Below, piece after piece: positions 1 to 8,687 of a stretch of DNA of 43,350 bases (its first letter is position 1; each line of letters begins with the position of its first letter). The notes beneath the pieces are model-generated. The model had not been told where the DNA came from. It did not search any database and saw nothing but the letters and a program-made list of their open reading frames with translations. The stretch comes from Oscillospiraceae bacterium (GTDB taxonomy: Bacteria > Bacillota > Clostridia > Oscillospirales > Oscillospiraceae): the NCBI GenBank assembly GCA_902778275.1, contig CACYXE010000025.1, positions 1-43,350 on the forward strand. The letters run 5' to 3'. Both the position numbers and the translations under genes were made by a program.

Positions 1-195
1 GTCAGCGAGAGCATGGAGGGCATCGCAAAGCTGAGTTATGTAAACGCAAATGACCTGAGCTGCGAGGGCCTGGACTACCCGGACAAACGCTGCTTTACCG
101 TTCAGTTCCACCCGGAGGCCTGCGGCGGCCCCCACGACACGGAGTTTCTGTTTGACCGCTTTATTGCCATGATGGGAGGGGACGAGCGTGCCTAA
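1..195 (+). CDS. carA: Carbamoyl-phosphate synthase small subunit, C-terminal fragment
   Basis: This is the last 64 codons of a gene that begins before the window. The frame is open from base 1 and ends in TAA at 193-195. The tail contains VQFHPEACGGPHDTEFLFDRF, which is the C-terminal end of a class I glutamine amidotransferase with the catalytic His-x-Glu pair (HPE). CarA hydrolyses glutamine and passes ammonia to CarB for carbamoyl phosphate (pyrimidine and arginine synthesis). The identification is strengthened by the next gene, carB, whose GTG start at 188 overlaps this stop by 8 bases, which implies translational coupling. The catalytic Cys lies outside the window. Confidence 0.95.
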   Translation, partial: VSESMEGIAKLSYVNANDLSCEGLDYPDKRCFTVQFHPEACGGPHDTEFLFDRFIAMMGGDERA

Positions 196-3100
196 AGACA
201 AGAGTATCCACAAGGTCCTGGTCATCGGCTCCGGCCCCATCGTCATCGGCCAGGCGGCAGAATTCGACTACGCGGGTGCCCAGGCCTGCCGTGTGCTGCG
301 GCAGGAGGGGATCACCACCGTGCTGGTCAACTCCAACCCCGCCACCATCATGACCGACAAGAACCTGGCCGACGCCATTTATCTTGAGCCGCTGACGGCG
401 GAGACCGTGCGGCGCATCATCGACAAGGAGCGGCCCGACGGCCTGCTGGCGGGTCTGGGCGGCCAGACCGGGCTGACCATCGCCATGCAGCTGAGCCGGG
501 ACGGGACCCTGGAAAAGTACGGCGTGCGGCTGCTGGGCTCGGACATCGGCGCCATCGAGAAGGCGGAGGACCGGGAACTGTTCCGGGAGACCCTGCAGAA
601 GATGGGCCAGCCTGTGGTGCCCTCAGACACGGCAAGCGACCTGGACAGCGCCCTGCGGATCGCGGAAAAGATCGGCTATCCCGTCATCGTACGCCCGGCC
701 TTTACCCTGGGCGGTACCGGCGGCGGCATCGCCGAGACGGAGGAGGAGCTGCGGACCATCGCCAAAATGGGCCTGGACCTGTCGCCCATCACCCAGATCC
801 TGGTGGAAAAGTGCATCTCCGGCTGGAAGGAGATCGAGTTTGAGACCATGCGGGACGGCGCGGGCAACGTGATCGCCGTCTGCTCCATGGAGAATTTCGA
901 CCCGGTGGGCATCCACACAGGGGACTCCATCGTGGTGGCCCCGGCCCTGACCCTGGCGGACAAGGAGTATCAGATGCTCCGTTCGGCGGCTCTGGATATC
1001 ATCACCGAGATCGGCATCGAAGGCGGCTGCAACTGCCAGTTCGCCCTGAACCCGGACAGCTTTGAATACGCTGTCATCGAGGTCAATCCCCGGGTATCCC
1101 GTTCCTCGGCCCTGGCCTCCAAGGCCACCGGCTACCCCATCGCCAAGATCAGCACCCGGATCGCTTTGGGCTACACCCTGGACGAGATCAAGAACGACAT
1201 CACCGGCAAGACCTGCGCCTGCTTTGAGCCCACACTGGACTATGTGGTGGTGAAGGTCCCCAAGTGGCCCTTCGATAAATTCGCCGGCTCCAGCCGGAAG
1301 CTGGGCACCCAGATGAAGGCCACCGGCGAGGTCATGGCCATCGCGCCCGGCTTTGAGATGGCGCTGATGAAGGCGGTGCGGGGGGCGGAGATCTCCCTGG
1401 ACACGCTCAACGCCCCGCCCCTTTCCGCCGCCCCTGTGACGGAGCGGCTGCGGGAGCAGAACGACCGGCGGCTCTTTACCGTGTTTGAAGCTCTGAAAGC
1501 GGGCGTCAGCGTGGAGGAGATCCATGAGATCACCCGCATCGACCCCTGGTTCCTTCACAAGCTCAAGGACCTGGCGGCCTTTGAGATGAGCCTGGTCGCC
1601 GACGGGCTTACGGACGAGAGCTACCGCAAAGCCAAAAAGCTGGGCTACACCGATGAGGCGCTGTGCCGGCTCTGCGGTGTGGACAGTGTCCCGGGCATGG
1701 CCATGTGCTACAAGATGGTGGACACCTGCGGCGCGGAGTTCGACGCGGAGACGCCGTATTTCTATTCCGGCTTCGACGCCGAGTGCGAGGCCCGTTCCTT
1801 TGCCCGCAGCGGCAAGCCCGTGGTGATGGTTCTGGGCTCCGGCCCCATCCGCATCGGCCAGGGCATAGAATTCGATTACAGCAGTGTTCACTGCGTCTGG
1901 ACCCTGCGGGAAATGGGCTATGACGTAGTCATCGTCAACAACAACCCGGAGACGGTCTCCACCGACTATGACACCGCCGACCGGCTCTACTTTGAGCCCC
2001 TGTGCAAAGAGGACGTGTGGAACATCATCCAGGTGGAGAAGCCTGTGGGCGTGGTGGTGGCCTTTGGCGGCCAGACGGCCATCAAACTGACGCAGTTTCT
2101 GGACAGCAAAGGCATCCCCATCCTGGGGACCTCCGCCGACAGCATCGACATCGCCGAGGACCGGGCCCGCTTTGACGCGCTGCTGGAGACCTTCGGCATC
2201 CGCCGGCCCCGGGGCCGGGGCGTCAACACCCTGGACGAGGCCCTGCAGGCGGCGGAGGAACTGGGCTATCCGGTGCTGCTGCGCCCCTCCTATGTGATCG
2301 GCGGGCAGAACATGTGTATTTCCCGGGACGCGGAGACCACTGAGCGCTACATGCGCGGCATCCTGGCCGGGGGCATCGAAAACCCGGTGCTGGTGGACAA
2401 GTACATGCCCGGCACCGAGCTGGAGGTGGACGTGATCTCCGACGGGGAGGACGTGCTGATCCCCGGCATCATGGAGCATATTGAGCGGGCCGGCGTCCAC
2501 AGCGGCGACTCCATCGCCGTCTACCCGCCCTACAACCTCAGCGACAAGTTCCTGCAGCGGATCTGCCAGGTCTCGGAGCAGCTGGCCCTGGCCCTCGGCA
2601 CAAAGGGCCTGGTCAACATCCAGTATCTCATCTACGCGGACGAGCTGTACGTGATCGAGGTCAACCCCCGGGCCTCCCGGACGGTGCCCTACATCAGCAA
2701 GGTCACAAACGTCCCCATGGTGGACCTGGCCTCCCGGATCATGCTGGGCGCCAGGCTGCGGAATCTGGGCTACGGCACGGGCCTGTACCGCACGCCGCCC
2801 TACTATGCGGTGAAGGTGCCGGTGTTCTCCTTTGAAAAGCTCTCTGACGCCAACTCCATCCTGGGCCCGGAGATGAAATCCACCGGTGAGGTGCTTGGCA
2901 TCGGCAAGACCCTGGCGGAGGCCATGTTCAAGGGCCTGACCGCCGCGGGCTTCACCGTGCCCAGCCTCCATACCCACAGCGGCGTGGGCGTGCTCATCAG
3001 CGTGGAGACGGGGGACTACCAGGAGATCATCTCCCTGGCAAAGCGCCTGTACGATCTGGGCTTGCGGCTCTACGCCACCAGCGGCACGGCAGCCGCCATC

Positions 3101-4222
3101 GCGGCCCTGGGCATCCCCGTTACCGCCGTGGCCAACGCCACGGAGAGCGGTCAGATCCATGAACTGATGGAGAAAGGGGAGCTGTGCTATATCATCTATA
3201 CCGGCGCGGTGAAGGACGCCACCATGGGGGACTATATCGCCCTGCACCGGCGGGCCATGCAGCTGGGCATCCCCTGCCTGACCTCCCTGGACACCGCCAA
3301 CGCCCTGGCGGACATCATCGCAAGCCGCTTCAACCAGTCCAACACGGAGCTGGTGGACATCAACGCCATGCGGCTCTGGCGGCAGAGCATCCACTTCACC
3401 AAGATGCAGGACTGCGGCAACGACTATATCTTCATCGAGAACTTCGACGGCGGCATCACCTGCCCGGAGTCCCTCTGCGTCAGCCTCTGCGCGCCCCACT
3501 ACGGCATCGGCGGCGACGGCATCGTGCTCATCGAGAAGTCCGCCGCGGCGGATGTGCGCATGCGCAGCTTCAACCGGGACGGCAGTGAGGGGAAGATGGC
3601 GGGCAACAACATCCGCTGCGTGGCCAAGTACATGTACGACAAGGGCTATGTACGCAGCGACAACCTGAGCGTGGAGACCGGCAGCGGCGTGAAACACCTG
3701 AAGCTGTTCTGCCGGGACGGCAAGGTCAGCTCCGTTGCGGTGGATATGGGGAAGGCTGTGTTGGATGCCGTTCAGGTGCCGGTGCTGACAAGACAGGATC
3801 GCATGATCGACAGCCCCGTGGAGATCGGCGGCAAGCCCTACCGGGTCACCTGTGTGTCTGTGGGCAATCCCCACTGCGTGGTCTTCTGTGACGCCATCGA
3901 CAGCCTGGATCTGGAGCGGATCGGCCCGGATTTCGAGTACGCCGGGCTGTTCCCCGAGCGGGTGAATACAGAGTTCGTGCGGGTGGTCAACCGCAACAAC
4001 CTGCGCATGCGGGTGTGGGAGCGGGGCAGCGGCGAGACCCTGGCCTGCGGCACCGGCGCCTGCGCGGCGGTGATCGCCGCGGTGGAGAACGGTTACTGCG
4101 ACAAAGGCAGCGACGTGAAGGTCTCTCTCCTGGGCGGCGAGCTGACCGTCAACTATACCGATGAGCGGGTGCTGCTGACCGGCGGTGCCACCAAGGTCTA
4201 CGAAGGCAGCTTCGAATATTGA
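188..4222 (+). CDS. carB: Carbamoyl-phosphate synthase large subunit fused to a diaminopimelate epimerase-like domain
   Basis: The frame encodes 1344 residues, against about 1070 for a normal CarB. Residues 1 to about 1060 are a complete CarB: two ATP-grasp halves (starting near VLVIGSGPIVIGQ and near VVMVLGSGPIRIGQG, about residue 547) and the allosteric MGS-like domain from about residue 930. Without any stop the frame continues at about residue 1061 into a DapF-like domain of about 280 residues (FTKMQDCGNDYIFIEN, NRDGSEGKM, ETLACGTGACA). DapF interconverts LL- and meso-diaminopimelate for lysine and peptidoglycan. The second catalytic Cys is present (Cys1287), but the first is Ala1138. The GTG start overlaps carA. 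An internal ATG at 3368 could also start a separate DapF, but only a weak ribosome site precedes it. The CarB call is certain; epimerase activity of the tail is not. Confidence 0.93.
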   Translation: MPKDKSIHKVLVIGSGPIVIGQAAEFDYAGAQACRVLRQEGITTVLVNSNPATIMTDKNLADAIYLEPLTAETVRRIIDKERPDGLLAGLGGQTGLTIAMQLSRDGTLEKYGVRLLGSDIGAIEKAEDRELFRETLQKMGQPVVPSDTASDLDSALRIAEKIGYPVIVRPAFTLGGTGGGIAETEEELRTIAKMGLDLSPITQILVEKCISGWKEIEFETMRDGAGNVIAVCSMENFDPVGIHTGDSIVVAPALTLADKEYQMLRSAALDIITEIGIEGGCNCQFALNPDSFEYAVIEVNPRVSRSSALASKATGYPIAKISTRIALGYTLDEIKNDITGKTCACFEPTLDYVVVKVPKWPFDKFAGSSRKLGTQMKATGEVMAIAPGFEMALMKAVRGAEISLDTLNAPPLSAAPVTERLREQNDRRLFTVFEALKAGVSVEEIHEITRIDPWFLHKLKDLAAFEMSLVADGLTDESYRKAKKLGYTDEALCRLCGVDSVPGMAMCYKMVDTCGAEFDAETPYFYSGFDAECEARSFARSGKPVVMVLGSGPIRIGQGIEFDYSSVHCVWTLREMGYDVVIVNNNPETVSTDYDTADRLYFEPLCKEDVWNIIQVEKPVGVVVAFGGQTAIKLTQFLDSKGIPILGTSADSIDIAEDRARFDALLETFGIRRPRGRGVNTLDEALQAAEELGYPVLLRPSYVIGGQNMCISRDAETTERYMRGILAGGIENPVLVDKYMPGTELEVDVISDGEDVLIPGIMEHIERAGVHSGDSIAVYPPYNLSDKFLQRICQVSEQLALALGTKGLVNIQYLIYADELYVIEVNPRASRTVPYISKVTNVPMVDLASRIMLGARLRNLGYGTGLYRTPPYYAVKVPVFSFEKLSDANSILGPEMKSTGEVLGIGKTLAEAMFKGLTAAGFTVPSLHTHSGVGVLISVETGDYQEIISLAKRLYDLGLRLYATSGTAAAIAALGIPVTAVANATESGQIHELMEKGELCYIIYTGAVKDATMGDYIALHRRAMQLGIPCLTSLDTANALADIIASRFNQSNTELVDINAMRLWRQSIHFTKMQDCGNDYIFIENFDGGITCPESLCVSLCAPHYGIGGDGIVLIEKSAAADVRMRSFNRDGSEGKMAGNNIRCVAKYMYDKGYVRSDNLSVETGSGVKHLKLFCRDGKVSSVAVDMGKAVLDAVQVPVLTRQDRMIDSPVEIGGKPYRVTCVSVGNPHCVVFCDAIDSLDLERIGPDFEYAGLFPERVNTEFVRVVNRNNLRMRVWERGSGETLACGTGACAAVIAAVENGYCDKGSDVKVSLLGGELTVNYTDERVLLTGGATKVYEGSFEY

Positions 4223-4228
4223 TGCATC

Positions 4229-4262
4229 AAAAAATGCCCTGACGGGAAACCCGTCAGGGCAT
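4229..4262 (-). terminator. Rho-independent terminator of the TIM-barrel gene
   Basis: A perfect 13-bp stem (4234-4246 with 4250-4262, loop AAA) is followed on the minus strand by six T residues (A-run at 4229-4234 on the plus strand). On the plus strand no T-tract follows, so it mainly stops the minus-strand gene, although the stem also lies just after carB. Confidence 0.85.
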
Positions 4263-4276
4263 GATCGTTACAGGGC

Positions 4277-5053
4277 TTATTCGCAGGCCAGGCGCAGCAT
4301 GCGCAGGGACTCCGCCGCCTGCTCCGGGTCGAAGCTGTTGGGCTCGACGCTCAGCGTGCCGTCATAGCCCGCGGTCCGCAAGGCGGCCATGATCTCCCGG
4401 TAGTGATCCAGCTCGTCCATCATTGGGAAGCCCCGCTCCAGGTTCGGCCCGCAGCTGCTCACGTGGGTATGCAGCAGGCGGGGCGCGGCCAGGGCCACCC
4501 GGTCCAGACCCTCGCCCATGACCTGCATGTGGTAGAAGTCCAGCACCAGACCCACGTCGTCCAGACGCGCGGCCTGCAGGTAGATAAAGGCCTCCTCCAC
4601 GGTGTTGAGATAGTTGCAGCTCTTGTCGTGGAGCGCCTCCAGCAACAGCCGGATGCCCCGATGCTCCGCGATCAGCGCGGCCAGCACCAGAAATTCCCGC
4701 ATCTGGGTATTGGCCACCGCGCGGGGATAGTCCTCGGGCAGGATCCGTGCTTTGGGCGCGCCGATGCCCAGAGTCTTCACCCCCAGGCGGCCGGCCCGGG
4801 CGCACAGGGGCAGCAGGTAATCACCCAGTTCCTCCAGAGAGAAGGCCGGCCCGATCAGCGCGGGCGTGCCAGAGCTGAAGCTGTTGAGCCCCAGGCAGGG
4901 CAGCTGCGCCTGGCCGGCAGCAAGGAGCAGCGCTTCGAATTCGTTCTCGCTCATGGCGGCCAGCGCCGCGGCGGAAAATTCAAAATAATCAAAGCCGGCG
5001 TCGCGCACCCTGGCGACGTCTTCCGTATTTTTGATGCAGCAGCCGAATTGCAT
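4277..5053 (-). CDS. Sugar phosphate isomerase/epimerase family TIM-barrel protein
   Basis: This 258-residue protein has the AP-endonuclease-2/xylose-isomerase-like TIM-barrel pattern (COG1082). It starts with MQFGCCIKN and shows acidic and His residues at strand ends in the order expected for the metal site: LLLEALHD, LVLDFYHMQ, LLHTHVSS and LSVEPN. A strong ribosome site (GGGAGGGG) precedes the ATG at 5053. The gene diverges from a four-carbon acid sugar kinase with about 150 bases between them. In known four-carbon acid (threonate/erythronate) pathways such a kinase works with an isomerase of this fold (OtnI/Hyi family), so it could act on the same route. That is inference; other members of the fold are epimerases or dehydratases. 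Confidence 0.8.
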   Translation of the reverse strand: MQFGCCIKNTEDVARVRDAGFDYFEFSAAALAAMSENEFEALLLAAGQAQLPCLGLNSFSSGTPALIGPAFSLEELGDYLLPLCARAGRLGVKTLGIGAPKARILPEDYPRAVANTQMREFLVLAALIAEHRGIRLLLEALHDKSCNYLNTVEEAFIYLQAARLDDVGLVLDFYHMQVMGEGLDRVALAAPRLLHTHVSSCGPNLERGFPMMDELDHYREIMAALRTAGYDGTLSVEPNSFDPEQAAESLRMLRLACE

Positions 5054-5085
5054 ATTGCCCCTCCCGTTTGTTCGTTTCCGGTTCC

Positions 5086-5114
5086 AGAGTAAAGCCTGCG
5101 GGAAAAAATGTCAA
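5086..5114 (-). promoter_or_regulatory. Candidate sigma-A promoter of the TIM-barrel gene
   Basis: On the minus strand a perfect -35 TTGACA (5114-5109) is followed after 17 bases by TACTCT (5091-5086). The -10 is poor, so only the -35 and the position upstream of the gene support it. Confidence 0.4.
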
Positions 5115-5134
5115 CGAAAAATCTTATGTGGGCC

Positions 5135-5163
5135 TTGGTTGAGAGGGACACAGATGGTATAAT
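5135..5163 (+). promoter_or_regulatory. Sigma-A promoter of the four-carbon acid kinase gene
   Basis: TTGGTT (5135-5140), 17-base spacer, perfect TATAAT (5158-5163) with an extended -10 TGG just before it. It lies 41 bases upstream of the ATG at 5204. Confidence 0.65.
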
Positions 5164-5203
5164 GACAGAAAGAAACGGGAAAGCCGGACGGCGGGGAGGG
5201 CCT

Positions 5204-6457
5204 ATGTTGTATATCGGTTGTATCGCAGATGATTTTACCGGCGCGGGAGACGCGGCCTCCTTTCTGCGAAAAGGTGGGCTGAAGACTGTTTATATCAGCG
5301 GCGAGCGTCTCCGGGACTACAGCCCGGCGGAGGACGCGGAGGCCGTCGTGATCGCTCTCAAATGCCGTTCCATCCCGGCGGGGGAGGCTGTGGAGCAGAC
5401 CACGGAAGCCTGCCGGTGGCTGCTGGCGCGGGGGGCGCGGCATATCTATTACAAGTACTGCTCCACCTTCGACTCCACCCCGGCGGGGAATATCGGCCCG
5501 GTGACCGACGCCCTGATGGAGCTCTGCGGCACAGCGTACACGGTGCTGTGTCCGGCCCTGCCCGTGAACGGGCGGACGGTACGGGACGGGGTCCTGTACG
5601 TGGGCGGCGTGCCCCTGGCGGAGAGCCCCATGCGTTTTCATCCGCTCAATCCCATGACCGAGTCGGAGATCCCGAAGCTGATGGAAGCCCAGAGCCGCTG
5701 GCCCAGCTATATCCTGCGCCTTGCAGAGCTGTACGGCCCGGAGGATGCCCTGGAAGAAAAACTTGCCGCCTGGCGCAGAGAGAGCAGGTGTTTCACGCTG
5801 GCGGCGGATTACTGCGAAGACCGGGATGGAGAGCGGATCGCGGCGCTGTTCGGAGGCCTGCCCCTGCTCACCGGCGGCTCCGGCCTGCTGGAGCACCTGG
5901 GCCGCGTATATAAGCCGCAGACCGAAGCGGGGGAGCGGGAGGACGCGCCGCTGGTCAGAGACGGCGCCCGGCTGCTGCTGGCGGGCAGCTGCTCGGAGAT
6001 GACGCGAAAGCAGATCCAACGCTATGTGGAGGCGGGCGGGACCGCCGTCAAGGTGGAGCCTCTGCAGCTGCTGGACGGACGGCAGACCGTGGAGGGGCTG
6101 TGCGCACGGATCGACCGGGCGGGGGAGGACCTGCTGTTCTATTCTTCCGACACCGCCGAACAGGTGGCCGCGAATCAAAAACGGGGCGCGGAGCGGATCT
6201 CCGCCCTGCTGGAAAACACCATGGGGCAGCTGGCCGCATATGCCGCCCGGCAGGGCTATACCCGCATCGTGGTGGCGGGCGGGGAGACCTCCGGCCGGGT
6301 GATGCAGGCCCTGGGCTACGATGTCTTTGAGATCCTGGAGGACGTGGCGCCCGGGGTGCCCCGAATGGTGCCGGTGGAAAAGAGGGCGCTGAGCCTGGTG
6401 CTGAAGTCCGGCAACTTCGGGGACGAGCGCTTTTTCCTGACGGCTCTGAACGGATAA
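5204..6457 (+). CDS. Four-carbon acid sugar kinase family protein (DUF1537 type)
   Basis: The start is placed at the ATG at 5204 because GGGGAGGG lies just upstream and the family motif IADDFTGAGDAA follows at once (residues 7-18). Earlier in-frame starts would put the 5135-5163 promoter inside the gene. The 417-residue product has the two-domain layout of this family: an N-terminal substrate-binding half and a C-terminal nucleotide-binding half with VVAGGETSGRV near residue 357. Characterised members (OtnK, DtnK) phosphorylate 3-oxotetronate or threonate. The exact substrate cannot be read from sequence. The divergent TIM-barrel gene may be its partner; no class II aldolase or PdxA2-like dehydrogenase lies next to it, so the pathway would be completed elsewhere. 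Confidence 0.87.
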   Translation: MLYIGCIADDFTGAGDAASFLRKGGLKTVYISGERLRDYSPAEDAEAVVIALKCRSIPAGEAVEQTTEACRWLLARGARHIYYKYCSTFDSTPAGNIGPVTDALMELCGTAYTVLCPALPVNGRTVRDGVLYVGGVPLAESPMRFHPLNPMTESEIPKLMEAQSRWPSYILRLAELYGPEDALEEKLAAWRRESRCFTLAADYCEDRDGERIAALFGGLPLLTGGSGLLEHLGRVYKPQTEAGEREDAPLVRDGARLLLAGSCSEMTRKQIQRYVEAGGTAVKVEPLQLLDGRQTVEGLCARIDRAGEDLLFYSSDTAEQVAANQKRGAERISALLENTMGQLAAYAARQGYTRIVVAGGETSGRVMQALGYDVFEILEDVAPGVPRMVPVEKRALSLVLKSGNFGDERFFLTALNG

Positions 6458-6462
6458 GCAAA

Positions 6463-6487
6463 AAGCAAGCCGCCGGCTTGCTTTTTT
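6463..6487 (+). terminator. Rho-independent terminator after the kinase gene
   Basis: Stem AAGCAAGC (6463-6470) with GCTTGCTT (6476-6483), 5-base loop, then a T-run to 6487. It begins 5 bases after the kinase stop. Confidence 0.88.
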
Positions 6488-6506
6488 GCCGCATATCATG
6501 TACAAT
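6478..6506 (+). promoter_or_regulatory. Candidate promoter of the MATE gene, overlapping the terminator
   Basis: TTGCTT (6478-6483), 17 bases, TACAAT (6501-6506). The -35 coincides with the 3' arm of the preceding terminator stem. The spacing is ideal but the -35 is only half matched. Confidence 0.45.
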
Positions 6507-6533
6507 ACCCAGGCTTAAACGACGAGGTGCATG

Positions 6534-7919
6534 ATGGTTCTGCGAAAATTTATCGGGGACCGGGCTTTCTATCGAAAGCTGTTTGCGGTCATGATCCCGA
6601 TCCTGATCCAAAATGTCATAACGAATTTTGTGAGCCTGCTGGACAACGTGATGGTGGGCCAGGTGGGCACGGAGTCCATGTCCGGCGTGGCCATCGTCAA
6701 CCAGCTGCTGTTCGTTTTCAACGTGTGTATTTTCGGCGGCCTGTCCGGCGCGGGCATCCTGACCGCTCAATTTCACGGCAAGAACGACGCGGACGGCGTC
6801 CGGTACACGGTGCGGATGAAGCTGTGGATCGGCCTGGTGACGGTGCTGGTCTTCGGCACGATCCTTCTGCTGCGCGGCGCAGAGCTGATCCAGCTGTTTC
6901 TCCATCCCGGGGAAGAGGATCTGGACCTGACAGCCACGCTGCAATTTGGCCGGAACTACCTGGCGGTGATGCTGCTGCAGCTGCCTCCCTTTGCGATCAG
7001 CCAGATCTACGCCAGCACCCTGCGTGAGACGGGGGAGACCGTTCTGCCCATGAAGGCCGGGATCATCGCGGTGTTTGTGAATCTGACCTTCAACTACATC
7101 CTGATCTTCGGCAAGCTGGGGGCCCCGGCCCTGGGCGTGGTGGGCGCGGCGGCGGCCACGGTGCTGTCCCGCTTCGTGGAGTGCGCCATCGTGATGATCT
7201 GGACCCACCGGCACGCCGCCCGCTGCCGCTGGATCTCAGGGGCTCTGCGCTCCCTGCTGATCCCTCGGGACTTGGCCGGGAAGATCGTGGGCCTGGGCAC
7301 GCCGCTGCTGATCAACGAGCTGCTCTGGTCCGGCGGTATGACCACCCTGGAGCAGTGCTATTCCATGCGCGGCCTGGAAGTGGTCTCCGCCATGAACATC
7401 AACAACACCGTCTCCAATCTGTTCTTCTGCGCTTTCCTGGCCATGGGCAACGCCACGGCCATTATCGTGGGTCAACTGATGGGCGCGGGCGAGCTGGAGC
7501 GGGCCGTGGACGAGGACCGGAAGCTGATCGCCTTTTCCGTGACGCTGTGTACCGCAGTGGGCCTTGTGATGGCGCTGCTGGCGCCGCTGGTACCGAGGCT
7601 TTACAACACCACGCCGCTGGTCAAGCATCTGGCGGTACAGCTGATCCTGGTCAGCGCGGCCATGATGCCGGTCAATGCCTTCACCAACAGCTGCTATTTC
7701 ACCCTGCGTTCCGGCGGCAAGACCCTGATCACCTTCGTATTCGACAGCCTGTACGTGTGGACGCTGAGCATCCCGGCGGCTTTCATCCTGTCCCGTTATA
7801 CCGCTGTACCCATCGTGCCCATGTATCTGCTGGTCTACCTGCTGGATCTGGTCAAATGTGGGATCGGCTATATCATGGTAAAAAAGCGGACCTGGGTGGT
7901 CAACCTGGTGGAATCATAA
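6534..7919 (+). CDS. MATE family multidrug/cation exporter
   Basis: The protein is about 461 residues with about 12 hydrophobic segments arranged as two similar halves, as in MATE (MatE/NorM-like) sodium- or proton-driven exporters. The N-terminal portion shows IPILIQNVITNFVSLLDNVMVGQVGTE, and the start of the second half carries LINELLWSGGMTTLEQCYSMRG. An ATG also exists at 6531; I prefer 6534 because GAGG (6524-6527) is then six bases away. The substrate cannot be predicted. The gene converges on sigE with a shared terminator in between and seems to be transcribed alone. Confidence 0.9.
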   Translation: MVLRKFIGDRAFYRKLFAVMIPILIQNVITNFVSLLDNVMVGQVGTESMSGVAIVNQLLFVFNVCIFGGLSGAGILTAQFHGKNDADGVRYTVRMKLWIGLVTVLVFGTILLLRGAELIQLFLHPGEEDLDLTATLQFGRNYLAVMLLQLPPFAISQIYASTLRETGETVLPMKAGIIAVFVNLTFNYILIFGKLGAPALGVVGAAAATVLSRFVECAIVMIWTHRHAARCRWISGALRSLLIPRDLAGKIVGLGTPLLINELLWSGGMTTLEQCYSMRGLEVVSAMNINNTVSNLFFCAFLAMGNATAIIVGQLMGAGELERAVDEDRKLIAFSVTLCTAVGLVMALLAPLVPRLYNTTPLVKHLAVQLILVSAAMMPVNAFTNSCYFTLRSGGKTLITFVFDSLYVWTLSIPAAFILSRYTAVPIVPMYLLVYLLDLVKCGIGYIMVKKRTWVVNLVES

Positions 7920-7946
7920 AAAGACGCGCCCGGCGCGTCTTTTTTT
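7918..7946. terminator. Bidirectional terminator between the MATE gene and sigE
   Basis: A stem of GACGCGC (7923-7929) and GCGCGTC (7933-7939) is flanked by A5 on one side and T7 on the other, so it has a T-tract in both directions. It ends the plus-strand MATE gene and the minus-strand sigE gene. Confidence 0.88.
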
Positions 7947-7953
7947 CTGCCCG

Positions 7954-8676
7954 CTACACCTGCAGCCGCCGCAGCATTTCCCGGCGCAGGCGCTCGATGA
8001 TGCGCTTTTCCAGGCGGCTGATATAACTCTGGGAGATGCCCATCCGCTCCGCCACCTCTTTTTGCGTGTACTCCCGCCCGCCGGGCAGACCGAAGCGCAG
8101 GAGGATGATGTTCTGCTCCCGCTGGCTCAGGGTGCCGATGGCCTCCATGAGCAGCTGCTTGTCTGCGTCGTCCTCCAGGGGCCGGGACACCTCGTCCTCG
8201 TCGGTGCCGAGGATGTCCGACAGCAGCAGCTCATTGCCGTCCCAGTCGGTGTTCAGCGGCTCGTCAAAGCTGACCTCCGCCCGTTGGGAACCGATCTTGC
8301 GCAGATACATAAGGATCTCGTTTTCAATGCAGCGGGAAGCGTAGGTGGCCAGCTTGATGTTTTTGCCTGCCTGGAAAGTGTTCACCGCCTTGATGAGGCC
8401 GATGGTGCCGATGGAGATGAGATCCTCAATGTTGACTCCGGTGTTCTCAAAGCGCTTGGCGATGTAGACCACAAGGCGCAGATTGTGTTCGATCAGCAGG
8501 CTGCGTGCGGTCTCATCTCCGCATGCCAGGTCGGCGATGGCCCGATCCTCCACGGCCTTTTCCAGAGGCGGCGGCAGGGTGTCGCTGCCGCCTATGTAAA
8601 AAACCGAGGGCGGCTCCATGCCCAGGATGTGGAGCAGCTGGGTGCGCAGGAACAGGATTTGCGGTTTACATAACAT
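7954..8676 (-). CDS. sigE: RNA polymerase sporulation sigma factor SigE (pro-sigma-E)
   Basis: The 240-residue product matches the usual length of pro-sigma-E. The start is the ATG at 8676 behind GGAGGT; longer frames run out of the spoIIGA reading. The first 26 residues are the inhibitory pro-sequence, and processing would be expected just before YIGG (F26/Y27), followed by [10 protein letters not shown]. Region 2 ([26 protein letters not shown]) and region 4 ([26 protein letters not shown]) are intact. It directs mother-cell transcription early in endospore formation after SpoIIGA cleavage. It lies 11 bases downstream of spoIIGA. The sigG gene that follows sigE in Bacillus is not present here; a MATE gene faces it instead. 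Confidence 0.97.
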   Translation of the reverse strand: MLCKPQILFLRTQLLHILGMEPPSVFYIGGSDTLPPPLEKAVEDRAIADLACGDETARSLLIEHNLRLVVYIAKRFENTGVNIEDLISIGTIGLIKAVNTFQAGKNIKLATYASRCIENEILMYLRKIGSQRAEVSFDEPLNTDWDGNELLLSDILGTDEDEVSRPLEDDADKQLLMEAIGTLSQREQNIILLRFGLPGGREYTQKEVAERMGISQSYISRLEKRIIERLRREMLRRLQV

Positions 8677-8687
8677 AAATACCTCCT

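Noticed and set aside
623-3874. Minus-strand open frame of 1083 codons inside carB-dapF
   Set aside because: It is antisense to a clearly conserved gene, rich in His, Gly, Val and Ala as GC-rich shadow frames are, with no family motif.
5108-5203. Longer start for the four-carbon acid kinase at 5108
   Set aside because: It would precede the likely transcription start; the family N-terminus and ribosome site fit ATG 5204.
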